Positions 8,111-15,681 of a stretch of 30,335 nucleotides of DNA are shown piece after piece (positions within the stretch are counted from its first letter, which is position 1; the number at the start of each line of letters is the position of its first letter). The stretch is taken from assembly GCA_964560135.1 (NCBI GenBank), contig CAZLKN010000037.1, positions 1-30,335 of the forward strand, read 5' to 3'. The translations under genes and the position numbers were made by a program. Origin of the DNA: CAZLKN01 sp964560135 (GTDB lineage: Bacteria; Actinomycetota; JAICYB01). The notes under the pieces were generated by a model, which did no database searches, was not told where the DNA came from, and was given only the letters and a program-made list of their open reading frames with translations.

Positions 8111-8820
8111 CGGCGGACGACGGCGAGCGGGAGGTTCTCGAGCTGCTCGCCTGCGGCGAGATCGAGATCCTCGGGCTGCTGCCCTACGCGTCCAACGCGA
8201 CGCTGCTGACCAAGGTGGATGACGGGAACCGTCAGGCCCTCGCGGTGTACAAGCCGCGCCGTGGTGAGACGCCGCTGTGGGATTTCCCGCGGGGGACGCT
8301 GTGCCTGCGGGAGTATGCGGCCTGGGCGACCGACCGCGCCCTCGGCTGGTCGCTTGTCCCACCGACGGTGCTGCGCGACGGGCCCGCAGGCTTCGGCGCC
8401 CTGCAACTGTTCGTGGAGGAAGAGGAGATCGAGGATCCGAACGACCTCCTGCGCACGCATCCCGACGACCTGCGCCGGCTGGCCGCCTTCGACATCGTCA
8501 TCAACAACGCCGACCGCAAGGCGGGCCACTGCCTGCTGGACGTGGACGGCCGGCTCTGGGCCGTGGACCACGGCATCGCCTTCCACGCCGAGCCCAAGCT
8601 CCGGACGGTGATCTGGGCCTTCGAGGGCGAACCGGTCCCACCGGCGTTGCTGGAGGATCTCGAGCGGTTCGGCGAGGACCGGGACGCGCACGCCGAGCTC
8701 GAGCGGGTGCTGCACGCCGAGGAGATGGAGGCCCTTCACCGACGCGTGGCGACGCTGCTGCGTATCCCGCGGTTCCCGGCTCCCGGCCCGGGCCGCGCCG
8801 TCCCCTGGCCGCCGTGGTGA
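8107..8820 (+). CDS. SCO1664-family PI3/PI4-kinase-like protein
   Basis: The 237-residue protein starts at GTG 8107, overlapping the preceding stop. It has features of the HipA/PI3-PI4-kinase-like fold: a probable ATP lysine (AVYKPRRGE, K49), a catalytic-loop-like motif FDIVINNADRKAGH (residues 128-141) and a metal-binding DHG (154-156, WAVDHGIAFH) in place of DFG. It could therefore phosphorylate a protein or small molecule. The tail (about 215-237) is Pro-rich and ends the operon. The family is recognised from its residue pattern and position after DUF3090; the substrate is unknown. Nine bases separate its stop from the end of the convergent amidase gene. Confidence 0.88.
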   Translation: MTADDGEREVLELLACGEIEILGLLPYASNATLLTKVDDGNRQALAVYKPRRGETPLWDFPRGTLCLREYAAWATDRALGWSLVPPTVLRDGPAGFGALQLFVEEEEIEDPNDLLRTHPDDLRRLAAFDIVINNADRKAGHCLLDVDGRLWAVDHGIAFHAEPKLRTVIWAFEGEPVPPALLEDLERFGEDRDAHAELERVLHAEEMEALHRRVATLLRIPRFPAPGPGRAVPWPPW

Positions 8821-8828
8821 GGATGCCC

Positions 8829-9968
8829 TCAGGCGGGATCGACGCAGCGTGTGGGGACCCTCGAGGGAGCCCCCGAGCCCCGGGAGTAGGGCTCGATGAA
8901 GCCCGATCCCGGATCGTCGGTCTCGATGTAGCGGACGAGGGCCCGGTAGAGGGCTTCGGCGATCTGGTGCTGGACGTCGGGGTTCCGCAGCAGCGCCTCT
9001 TCCGGCGGGTTCGAGATGTACAGCGCCTCGACGAGGACCGCGGGGGTCTGGGTCCTGCGCAGGACACCGTAGTAGTCGCCGCCTTCCTCGTTCGTACGGT
9101 ACTTCGCGCCCGCGTCCCGGTCCCCGACCCACGGCAGGTCGTACTGGTTGAAGACCCCCACGAGCTCCTCGTAGATCAGGCCCCCGAGGCGGCGGGACTG
9201 CTCGGAGTGCACCTGGTGGAAGGTCTCCGTCCCCGGCCGCGGCAACTCTCCGTCCGGCTCGGCGTTGTTGTGGATCGAGATGAACCCGTGCGCACGCAGC
9301 ACCGCGGCCATCGCCGCGCGGTAGCGGAGGCTCAGCGTGAACTCGGCGTCGCGGGTCAGGAAGACCCTGGCGGCCCCGAAGTCCCCGCCCGCCACGACGG
9401 CGCCGGTCTCCGGATCGATGGAGCGGCTGTCGTTCAGGAACCAGGCGAGCCGGCGCACCAGATTCAGGTTGATGTCGGCTTCGGTGAGTCCGGCCGGTCC
9501 GACCGCACCGGGCTGCAGGCCCCCGTGCCCCGGATCGAGGACGAAGGTCGCGTCTTCCAGCGAGTCCGGGAACTCCTCGGGTGCCGGTTCGTGGGTGTGG
9601 ACGTCGGAGGCCGGCACGTAGCCCTCCACATCGCAGGGGGTGAGGACGCCGTAGAAGCCGTCGACGGCGCCGAGCACCGGCAGGTGGATGCCGGCCCGCA
9701 GGGCGCTGACCTGTGGCGAGTCGGGATGGGGGCTCTTGCGGACGATGGTCGGTCCCGCCGTGGTCAACAATCCGTTCGCCGGCGACGCCTGCGGGGTGGG
9801 GCCGGGGGTCGGGTCGGGCGACCCGGGCGCGATGCCGCGTGGACGTTCACCGTCGAGCGGCTCGCTCGGATGGCCGCCCGCGAGGGCGACGCTGGCCAGC
9901 ACCACGCAGATGGCGCCGACGATCGTGAGCGTCCGCTCACCGAGGGTGAGCCGTCTGAGCATGGACAT
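8829..9968 (-). CDS. N-acetylmuramoyl-L-alanine amidase with SH3-like domain
   Basis: The 379-residue cell-wall hydrolase has an N-terminal membrane or signal helix (residues about 13-30), a Pro-rich linker (45-65), an SH3b-like domain (about 68-124: TIVRKSPHPDS, GYVPASDV) and an Amidase_3 zinc domain (about 141-355). The metal ligands appear intact: H148 in LDPGHGG, E163 and H233 in ISIHNNA; the catalytic glutamate is E314 in VLVEALYISN. It should cleave the bond between MurNAc and the stem peptide outside the membrane. ATG 9968 (or 9962 in frame) lies 9 nt behind TATCCT. The gene is monocistronic and convergent with the SCO1664-family gene. Confidence 0.93.
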   Translation of the reverse strand: MSMLRRLTLGERTLTIVGAICVVLASVALAGGHPSEPLDGERPRGIAPGSPDPTPGPTPQASPANGLLTTAGPTIVRKSPHPDSPQVSALRAGIHLPVLGAVDGFYGVLTPCDVEGYVPASDVHTHEPAPEEFPDSLEDATFVLDPGHGGLQPGAVGPAGLTEADINLNLVRRLAWFLNDSRSIDPETGAVVAGGDFGAARVFLTRDAEFTLSLRYRAAMAAVLRAHGFISIHNNAEPDGELPRPGTETFHQVHSEQSRRLGGLIYEELVGVFNQYDLPWVGDRDAGAKYRTNEEGGDYYGVLRRTQTPAVLVEALYISNPPEEALLRNPDVQHQIAEALYRALVRYIETDDPGSGFIEPYSRGSGAPSRVPTRCVDPA

Positions 9969-9977
9969 CGAAGACCA

Positions 9978-9983
9978 AGGATA
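9978..9983 (-). promoter_or_regulatory. -10-like TATCCT upstream of the amidase gene
   Basis: TATCCT lies 9 nt before ATG 9968 on the minus strand, with no purine-rich ribosome site between. This predicts a leader of two or three bases at most. Confidence 0.4.
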
Positions 9984-10049
9984 CGAGCGGTTCCCTGAGT
10001 TGGTGGCTCCGAACGTGTGGGCGATCCGGGTTGTCCGGGTTGTCCGGTC

Positions 10050-10481
10050 TCAGGGGCGGCGGGGCCACAGGATGCCGATGGCCGCCGCGCCCAGCCAGAG
10101 TTCGCCCACCGACCACCAGTAGACCGCCGGCGACGTCCCCCAGAGGATGTGGTGGGCGTGCACCCCGCCGTGGACGACGAACAGCGTCACGGCGAAGACC
10201 AGGATGCCCCGGTGGCGGCGGGGGTTCGCGGCGGCGACGAACAGGGCGACGGCCACCGCGAGGTCGTAGCCGCCGACCACCTGGAGGAACCCCTCGTGGA
10301 GCGGGGGCCAGGAGCCGAACTGGAGGACCGACAGCGGCCACGGCGGCACCCCGCCCGTCCCGAGCAGGAAATACTCGGGCCACACCCAGAACATGGTGGC
10401 CGTCACGAGATGGCCGACGCCGTAGCCCACGAGCACCGCCCGGAGCAGCTCGGTCCGCCAGCGTCGCCGCATCCTCGCCAC
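10050..10481 (-). CDS. Four-helix membrane protein of unknown function
   Basis: The 143-residue product is not assigned to a family. Hydrophobic segments at about 12-33, 65-85, 92-110 and 118-138 predict four membrane helices, with an Arg-rich N-terminus (RMRRRWR) that should be cytoplasmic. A striking histidine group, HGGVHAHH (104-111), sits at the end of the third helix and could bind metal or haem; this is speculation. GTG 10481 has TACCCT exactly 6 nt upstream and no ribosome site. It is divergent from gcvT across 53 bp. The 81-bp gap to the amidase holds two copies of CCGGGTTGT (10026-10043) and nothing else recognisable. Confidence 0.8.
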   Translation of the reverse strand: MARMRRRWRTELLRAVLVGYGVGHLVTATMFWVWPEYFLLGTGGVPPWPLSVLQFGSWPPLHEGFLQVVGGYDLAVAVALFVAAANPRRHRGILVFAVTLFVVHGGVHAHHILWGTSPAVYWWSVGELWLGAAAIGILWPRRP

Positions 10482-10487
10482 CGGCGC

Positions 10488-10493
10488 AGGGTA
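10488..10493 (-). promoter_or_regulatory. -10-like TACCCT, leaderless promoter of the membrane protein
   Basis: On the minus strand TACCCT is followed by six bases (GCGCCG) and GTG 10481. This is the same geometry as at the LLM gene and hflX. Confidence 0.45.
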
Positions 10494-10520
10494 CCCCGGA
10501 TGCGAGCGTCACCGCCGTAT

Positions 10521-10527
10521 GGAAGGA
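10521..10527 (+). promoter_or_regulatory. Ribosome binding site of gcvT
   Basis: GGAAGGA lies 7 nt before GTG 10535 and fixes the gcvT start. The overlapping AAGGAT, 6 nt before the GTG, could alternatively be a weak -10, so whether the message is leadered is open. Confidence 0.5.
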
Positions 10528-10534
10528 TGAGCCC

Positions 10535-11617
10535 GTGTCCGAGCCGCTCCGCTCGCCGTTGCACACCGCCCACCTCGATGCGGGCGGCCGACTCGTCACC
10601 TTCGCCGGATGGCGGCTCCCCGTCCGGTACGGCTCGATCCTCACCGAGGCCCGCGCGGTCCGGGAGTCGGCGGGGATGTTCGACGTCTCCCACATGGGCC
10701 GGTTCCGCGTCCGGGGGCCCGAGGCCCTGACCGTCCTCCAGAAGATCGGCACCAACGACCTGAAGAAGATCGCGCCCGGCAAGGCCCAGTACACGCTGTG
10801 GTGCACCCCCGACGGCGGTGCGATCGACGACCTGATCGTGTTCTGGCTCGGCCCGGAGGAGTTTCTCGTCGTGGTGAACGCCTCCCGGCGCACCGACGAC
10901 CTTGCCCACCTGAACGATCACGCCGCCGGGCGCGAGGTGACGGTGGTGGACGAGACCCTCACGACGGCGATGATCGCCGTCCAGGGCCCCCGGGCCCGGG
11001 AGACCGCAGCCTCCCTGGGAGCCGGTGAGCTCGGGGAGATGCCGAGGTTCGGCGTCGCCCGCACGCAGGTCGCCGGGGTCACGGCGATCGCCTCCCGCAC
11101 CGGGTACACGGGCGAGGACGGCGCGGAGATCGTCTGTGAGGGCGGTGCGGCGCCGCGGGTGTGGGAGGCCCTGCGGGAGGCCGGGGTGGTGCCCTGCGGC
11201 CTCGGCGCCCGCGATGCGCTGCGCATGGAGATGGGCTATCCGCTCTACGGCCACGAGCTCGGCCCGGACACCTCCCCGCTGGAGGCCGGGCTGGGTTTCG
11301 CGGTGGCCGTCGGCAAGCAGGAGTTCGTCGGACGCCAGGCGCTCGCCGCGCAGGTGGAGCAGGGCCCTGCGCGGCGCCTGGTGGGGTTCGTGGCGCAGCA
11401 GCCCTGCGTGCCGCAGGCCGGCGACGCGGTGGGGCCGGGGGAGGTCACCAGTGGCGGTACCTCGGTGGTGCTGGGTTCGCCGATCGGCCTGGGGTTCGTC
11501 CCCGCCGACGCGTCGGTGGGTCCGGCTACGCTTCGGACCCGTGGTAAGGAGATCCCCGTCGAGCTGAAGGAGCTGCCCTTGATCGAGCGCGGACGCCCCA
11601 CGGGGAGCGGCGCGTGA
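10535..11617 (+). CDS. gcvT: Glycine cleavage system T protein (aminomethyltransferase)
   Basis: The 360-residue T protein transfers the methylene of aminomethyl-lipoyl H protein to tetrahydrofolate and releases ammonia. The start (SPLHTAHLDAGGRLVTFAGW), MFDVSHMGRFRVRG, and the C-terminal RTGYTGEDGAEI and LGARDALRMEMGYPLYGHEL are all typical, and the length is normal. GTG 10535 is preceded by GGAAGGA. The four-base overlap with gcvPA (GTGA) and the same overlap into gcvPB make a tight T-PA-PB operon. No gcvH lies in the window. Confidence 0.96.
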   Translation: MSEPLRSPLHTAHLDAGGRLVTFAGWRLPVRYGSILTEARAVRESAGMFDVSHMGRFRVRGPEALTVLQKIGTNDLKKIAPGKAQYTLWCTPDGGAIDDLIVFWLGPEEFLVVVNASRRTDDLAHLNDHAAGREVTVVDETLTTAMIAVQGPRARETAASLGAGELGEMPRFGVARTQVAGVTAIASRTGYTGEDGAEIVCEGGAAPRVWEALREAGVVPCGLGARDALRMEMGYPLYGHELGPDTSPLEAGLGFAVAVGKQEFVGRQALAAQVEQGPARRLVGFVAQQPCVPQAGDAVGPGEVTSGGTSVVLGSPIGLGFVPADASVGPATLRTRGKEIPVELKELPLIERGRPTGSGA

Positions 11618-12954
11618 GCGCCGGCGACTTCGTCCCCCACACCCCCGAGGACGTCCGGGCGATGCTCGACGCCCTCGGGCTGGAGGCCGTGGACGACCTC
11701 TTCGCTTCGGTCCCCGCTGACCTGCGCGACCCGGCGATCAACCTGCCGCCGGCGATGTCCGAGCCGGAGGTCGTCGACCATCTGACCGCGTTGGCCTCCC
11801 GGAACCTGCCGGTGGCCGGCGCCCCGTCCTTCCTCGGCGGCGGGATCTACGACCACTACGTGCCGGCGGCGGTGCGGGCGATCATCTCCCGCGGCGAGTT
11901 CGCCACCGCCTACACCCCCTACCAGGGGGAGGCCTCCCAGGGGACGCTGCAGGCCCTGTTCGAGTTCCAGACGATGATCGCGGAGCTGTTCGGTTTCGAG
12001 GTCTCCAACGCGAGCCTCTACGACGGGGGCACGGCGCTGGTGGAGGCCGTGAACCTCGCGGCCATGCGGCGGCAGGCCCGTCGCGTGCTCGTCGCTCCCG
12101 GCGTGAATCCCCGCTACCGGCGGGTGCTCGACACCTACGCCGGCGGCCTCGGGATCGCCGTCGAGGTGCTGCCGGAGGCCGACCTCGGCTGTGAGGCCGC
12201 CGCCATCGCCGAGGCCGCCCGCGACGAGTACGTGCTGGCGGTGGTCGTCCAGCAGCCGAACACCTACGGTCTGCTCGAGGAGGTCGGCGAGATCGCCGCC
12301 GCAGCCGAGGAGGCCGAGGCCACGCTGATCGCGGTGACCGACCCGGTGTCGCTCGGGGTGCTCGAGCCTCCGGGGGCGTGGGGCGCGAAGATCGCGGTGG
12401 CCGAGGGCCAGGCGGTCGGCAACCCGATGGCTTTCGGGGGCCAGTGCGTGGGCCTGTTCGCCTGCGACGGATCCTTCGCCCGCCACATGCCGGGGCGGCT
12501 GGTAGGCGAGACGGTCGACGCCGACGGGCGCCGCGGCTACGTCCTCACCCTCCAGGCCCGCGAGCAGCACATCAAGCGCGAGAAGGCGGGCTCGAACATC
12601 TGCACGAACCAGACCCTGTTCGCGCTGGCGGTCGCGGTGCATCTGGCCTGGCTCGGCCCCCAGGGCCTGCGGCGGGTCGCCGAGCTGTCCGCGGCCACCG
12701 CGCACCTGGCGGCGGCCCGGATCGAGCGGGAGACGCCGTTCCGGCTGGCCTCCGGACGGCCCTTCCTGCGGGAGTTCCCCCTCCAGGGGACGAAACCCGC
12801 CGCGGAGGTCGTCTCGGAGCTGCGCGACCGGGGCGTGTGGGCCGGCCCGGTGGCCGCCGACCACACGGACGTCTTCTCGGTGGCCTTCACCGAGCGGCGC
12901 TCGGAAGCCGACGTCGACCTGCTCGTCGAGGCCCTGGCGGAGGTGGGGAAGTGA
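11614..12954 (+). CDS. gcvPA: Glycine dehydrogenase (decarboxylating) subunit 1
   Basis: The 446-residue product is the N-terminal half of the split P protein. It has the family start (FVPHTPEDVRAMLDALGLE), SFLGGGIYDHYVPA, TAYTPYQGEASQGTLQALFE, NASLYDGGTA and FGGQCVGLFAC, with LQAREQHIKREKAGSNICTN near the end. It carries no PLP lysine of its own and pairs with gcvPB to decarboxylate glycine. GTG 11614 overlaps the gcvT stop. The split arrangement is normal in Firmicutes and Thermus-like bacteria but is not the usual form in Streptomyces or mycobacteria. Confidence 0.96.
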   Translation: MSAGDFVPHTPEDVRAMLDALGLEAVDDLFASVPADLRDPAINLPPAMSEPEVVDHLTALASRNLPVAGAPSFLGGGIYDHYVPAAVRAIISRGEFATAYTPYQGEASQGTLQALFEFQTMIAELFGFEVSNASLYDGGTALVEAVNLAAMRRQARRVLVAPGVNPRYRRVLDTYAGGLGIAVEVLPEADLGCEAAAIAEAARDEYVLAVVVQQPNTYGLLEEVGEIAAAAEEAEATLIAVTDPVSLGVLEPPGAWGAKIAVAEGQAVGNPMAFGGQCVGLFACDGSFARHMPGRLVGETVDADGRRGYVLTLQAREQHIKREKAGSNICTNQTLFALAVAVHLAWLGPQGLRRVAELSAATAHLAAARIERETPFRLASGRPFLREFPLQGTKPAAEVVSELRDRGVWAGPVAADHTDVFSVAFTERRSEADVDLLVEALAEVGK

Positions 12955-14453
12955 GCCCGGTCAACGGGGGGCCCGGCGGCACGCGGGGCGACGGCGCGGG
13001 TGCGCAGGCGGTTCCGAAGACGATCTTCGAGCGGTCGCGTCCGGGTCGGCGGGCCTGGTCGCTGCCCGACGTCCCCACGGAGGCGCCTCGTCTCGAGGAC
13101 GTCGTCCCGGAGCGGTTCCGTCGCACCACGCCGCCGGGGCTGCCGGAGGTGGCCGAGGGTGGGCTGATCCGGCACTACACGCTTCTGTCGGAGCGCAACT
13201 TCGCCATCGACAACGCCTTCTATCCGCTGGGCTCCTGCACGATGAAGTACAACCCGAAGGTCAACGACGAGACCGCGGCGCTGCCCGGCTTCCGCGACAT
13301 CCACCCCGACCAGCCGGCCGCCGACGTGCAGGGGGCGCTGGCGCTGCTGTGGGCCTTCGAACGCGACCTGTGCGAGATCACGGGGATGGCGCGGGCGACG
13401 TTCTGTCCGGCCGCCGGAGCGCACGGTGAGATCACCGCGCTGTTGATGTGGCGGCGGTACTTCGCCGAGCGCGGCGAGGAGCGCACCACGGTGATCATCC
13501 CCGACTCCGCCCACGGCACCAACCCGGCCTCCGTGCGTCTGGCGGGCTTCGAGGTCTCCGAGGTGCCGTCGGGCCCCGACGGCCAGGTCGACGTGGAGGC
13601 GCTGAAGGGTCTGCTCGGCCCCCACGTGGTCGGGCTGATGATCACCAACCCCAACACCCTCGGGGTCTTCGAGGCTCGGATCTCCGAGATCACCCGCCTC
13701 GTGCACGAGGCCGGGGGCCTGGCGTACTGCGACGGCGCCAACCTCAACGCGATCGTGGGCCGCACGCGCCCCGGCGACATGGGCTTCGACGTCGTCCACA
13801 TCAACCTGCACAAGACGTTCTCCACACCGCACGGCGGCGGGGGGCCGGGGGCCGGTCCGCTGTGCGTGGCCGAGCATCTGGTGCCGCAGCTTCCCGTCCC
13901 GCGGGTGGAGCGCCTCGACGACGGCACCTTCGACCTCGTCCACGAGGCGCCGGGGTCGATCGGGCCGGTGCACTCCTTCGCCGGCAACTTCGCGGTGGTG
14001 GTGCGGGCCTACACCTACCTGCGGCGCCTCGGCCTCGAGGGCCTGTGGCGGGTCAGCGGGATGGCGGTGCTGAACGCCAACTACCTGAAGCGGCGCATCG
14101 AGGGCCGCTACCCGGTCCCGTACCCCGACGGCACGATGCACGAGTTCGTGGCCTCCGGCGAGGTGCTGCGCAAGCACGGGGTGCGCACCTTCGACATCGC
14201 CAAGGCGCTGCTCGACCACGGCTTCCACGCCCCCACGATCTACTTCCCGCTCACGGTGCGCGAGGCGCTGATGATCGAGCCCACCGAGACGGAGACCAAG
14301 GAGACCCTCGACGCCTTCGCGGAGGCGCTCCTTCAGATCGCCGACGCCGCGGAGGCCGGCGAGGGCGAGCGGCTCCGCTCCGCTCCCCACACCCTGCCGG
14401 TGTCCCGCCTGGACGAGGCCCGCGCGGCCCGGCAGCTCCACCTGCGTGCGTAG
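12951..14453 (+). CDS. gcvPB: Glycine dehydrogenase (decarboxylating) subunit 2
   Basis: The 500-residue PLP subunit has the invariant NAFYPLGSCTMKYNPK, AAGAHGEITALLM, IPDSAHGTNPAS, the aspartate in YCDGANLNA and the Schiff-base lysine K288 in INLHKTFSTPHGGGGPG. A Gly-rich N-terminal stretch of about 20 residues precedes the conserved start. GTG 12951 overlaps gcvPA by four bases. With gcvPA it forms the P protein that decarboxylates glycine onto the lipoyl arm of the H protein. Its 3' end overlaps the start of a small lipoprotein by eight bases. Confidence 0.96.
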   Translation: MSPVNGGPGGTRGDGAGAQAVPKTIFERSRPGRRAWSLPDVPTEAPRLEDVVPERFRRTTPPGLPEVAEGGLIRHYTLLSERNFAIDNAFYPLGSCTMKYNPKVNDETAALPGFRDIHPDQPAADVQGALALLWAFERDLCEITGMARATFCPAAGAHGEITALLMWRRYFAERGEERTTVIIPDSAHGTNPASVRLAGFEVSEVPSGPDGQVDVEALKGLLGPHVVGLMITNPNTLGVFEARISEITRLVHEAGGLAYCDGANLNAIVGRTRPGDMGFDVVHINLHKTFSTPHGGGGPGAGPLCVAEHLVPQLPVPRVERLDDGTFDLVHEAPGSIGPVHSFAGNFAVVVRAYTYLRRLGLEGLWRVSGMAVLNANYLKRRIEGRYPVPYPDGTMHEFVASGEVLRKHGVRTFDIAKALLDHGFHAPTIYFPLTVREALMIEPTETETKETLDAFAEALLQIADAAEAGEGERLRSAPHTLPVSRLDEARAARQLHLRA

Positions 14454-14721
14454 GCTCATCGGCATCGTCGCCCTGGCGGTGGTCGCTGGCTGCGGGTCGC
14501 CGTCCTCCGGGGTCTTCGACGGCCTCATCACCGACGTCGCCGGGGGCCGGGTCACGGTGTCAGAGCTCGGGGGCGGGGGCAGCGAGACCTTCGTGGACGA
14601 GTCGGACGTGGGGGAGCCGCACCTCCGCGAGCACCAGCGCGAGGACTGGCCGGTGCGGGTCTTCTGGGAGACCCGCGACGGCGACAAGATCGCCGTCGAG
14701 ATCGAGGACCTGGAGGAGTAG
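14446..14721 (+). CDS. Small lipoprotein of unknown function
   Basis: The 91-residue product starts at GTG 14446 inside the end of gcvPB. It has a short signal (RRLIGIVALAVVAGC) with a VAGC lipobox and C16 as the lipid-modified residue. The mature part is acidic and beta-like, with GGRVTVSEL, PVRVFWETRDG and KIAVEIEDLEE, suggesting a small barrel of the OB or DUF5666-like type; that is only a shape impression. It is probably read through from the gcv operon. A metabolic link to glycine cleavage is not evident. After it there is a 100-bp gap with no clear terminator. Confidence 0.72.
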   Translation: MRRLIGIVALAVVAGCGSPSSGVFDGLITDVAGGRVTVSELGGGGSETFVDESDVGEPHLREHQREDWPVRVFWETRDGDKIAVEIEDLEE

Positions 14722-14821
14722 CCTCAGCGGGGCCGCAGACCATGTCCCGAGCGGGGAAGACACGTTCTTCTCACCTGAAGGACGCGTCTGGTACTGAACC
14801 CTTCCGATCCGCGCGGGGTTG

Positions 14822-15601
14822 ATGGAGAGAGGACGATCAAGGGATGTGGTCAGGATCCGGGTTACCCGACCAAGAACCGGCTTGGACCGGTTCTGGGTGC
14901 GTTTACTTGGGAATGTCCCAACTCAGCGCACCCAGAAGGGCTCTCTTCGAAGAGCGGGCTTCGGTGTGATGGTGCTCCTGATGGCGCTGATGGTCGGGAC
15001 GCCGCCGTCCATGGATGCGGCCGCGTACCGGACCGAGCCGACGCCAGAGGATCCTCCTCCCGCCAGCCACCCAACACAGTCCTCGGACGAGGCCCTGGCG
15101 GCCGACGCTGCGATGATCGCGCGGGACACGGGATGGAGTCAGGAGGAAGCCGAGGCGTGGCTCCGCTTCCAGGCCGTGACCGGCGAACTCGTCGCCAAGC
15201 TACGCCGCGCGTACCCGGACAGCTTCGCTGCCGCGTGGCTCGATCCCGAGGGCTCGGGCCCCCACCAGTTCGTTCGCTTCGTCGGTCGTGTTCCCGACGA
15301 GGCTCGCGCGCTTGCCCGGGAAATGGGGGTCGAGGTCGCGTTCAGTGATGACGGCGTGGTCTCCGAACGGGACCTCGTGGCGAGGGGGAACGCCATCAGC
15401 GATGACCTGCGTGCCGCGGGATACGGCAACTTCGCTGTGGCGGCTGTCCCGACGAAGGACATGATCCGGGTTTCCATCACCCGGGCCCCCGGGGACCGGG
15501 GCAAATCCGACGAGGAGTTGCGCGAGGATCTCCCCGCCTCGGCCCGGGCCCCCGACGTGGTGGTGCGGTTCAGCGACGATCCCGTCGTCGTCCGCGGATA
15601 A
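14822..15601 (+). CDS. Secreted protein resembling an S1-protease pro-region, without protease domain
   Basis: The 259-residue reading (ATG 14822; TTG 14819, GTG 14897 or GTG 14966 are alternatives in the same frame) has a hydrophobic export segment at about residues 48-62 after LRRAGFG. The mature part has the rhythm of alpha-lytic/streptogrisin-type pro-domains: AMIARDTGWSQEEAEAWLRF, AWLDPEGSGPHQFVRFVG, then a second module with VSERDLVARGNAISDDLRAAG. The frame ends soon afterwards, with no His-Asp-Ser protease. It may be a free-standing propeptide-like foldase or inhibitor, or a truncated protease. G+C is lower than in the neighbours. The start is the weakest part: the long n-region would be unusual and overlaps a cluster of inverted repeats. 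Confidence 0.65.
   Translation: MERGRSRDVVRIRVTRPRTGLDRFWVRLLGNVPTQRTQKGSLRRAGFGVMVLLMALMVGTPPSMDAAAYRTEPTPEDPPPASHPTQSSDEALAADAAMIARDTGWSQEEAEAWLRFQAVTGELVAKLRRAYPDSFAAAWLDPEGSGPHQFVRFVGRVPDEARALAREMGVEVAFSDDGVVSERDLVARGNAISDDLRAAGYGNFAVAAVPTKDMIRVSITRAPGDRGKSDEELREDLPASARAPDVVVRFSDDPVVVRG
14873..14894. repeat. 8-bp inverted repeat, loop 6
   Basis: AGAACCGG (14873-14880) and CCGGTTCT (14887-14894) are exact reverse complements around a six-base loop. It overlaps by two bases the next, larger inverted repeat. Confidence 0.8.
14893..14935. repeat. Nested inverted repeat (9-bp outer, 6-bp inner arms)
   Basis: CTGGGTGCG (14893-14901) pairs with CGCACCCAG (14927-14935). Inside it, TTGGGA (14907-14912) pairs with TCCCAA (14916-14921) around a three-base loop. 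As RNA it would form a two-tier hairpin with a small internal loop; as DNA it could be a binding site. Confidence 0.8.
14943..14954. repeat. 12-bp perfect palindrome
   Basis: CTCTTCGAAGAG is a perfect dyad seven bases after the nested repeat. It falls within the basic part of the signal peptide region of the current gene model. Confidence 0.75.
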
Positions 15602-15642
15602 GGGCCGCGGAGGTCAAGTGTCGTCTGGAAGCAGGGTGAAGG

Positions 15643-15660
15643 TGCCGCCCTGCAGCGGCA
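15643..15660. terminator. Possible hairpin between convergent genes
   Basis: TGCCGC and GCGGCA form a 6-bp stem with a six-base loop, in the 80-bp gap between the pro-region-like gene and the small membrane protein. There is no T tract, so it is only a candidate terminator. Confidence 0.3.
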
Positions 15661-15681
15661 TGAAGGTGCGCGAGGTCGTTC

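Noticed and set aside
9969..10049. Possible tRNA-like or CRISPR-like repeat in the gap
   Set aside because: Only two 9-nt copies of CCGGGTTGT are present and no cloverleaf can be drawn. No CRISPR array or tRNA was found anywhere in the window.
14436..14460. TAGGCTC at the end of gcvPB as another promoter
   Set aside because: It lies within the overlap, after the GTG start of the small lipoprotein, so it cannot drive that gene; it is probably the gcvPB stop codon by coincidence.
12537..14687. Minus-strand frame of 716 codons across gcvPA/gcvPB
   Set aside because: It lies opposite two certain glycine decarboxylase genes and has no recognisable domain; stop codons are rare by chance at this G+C.
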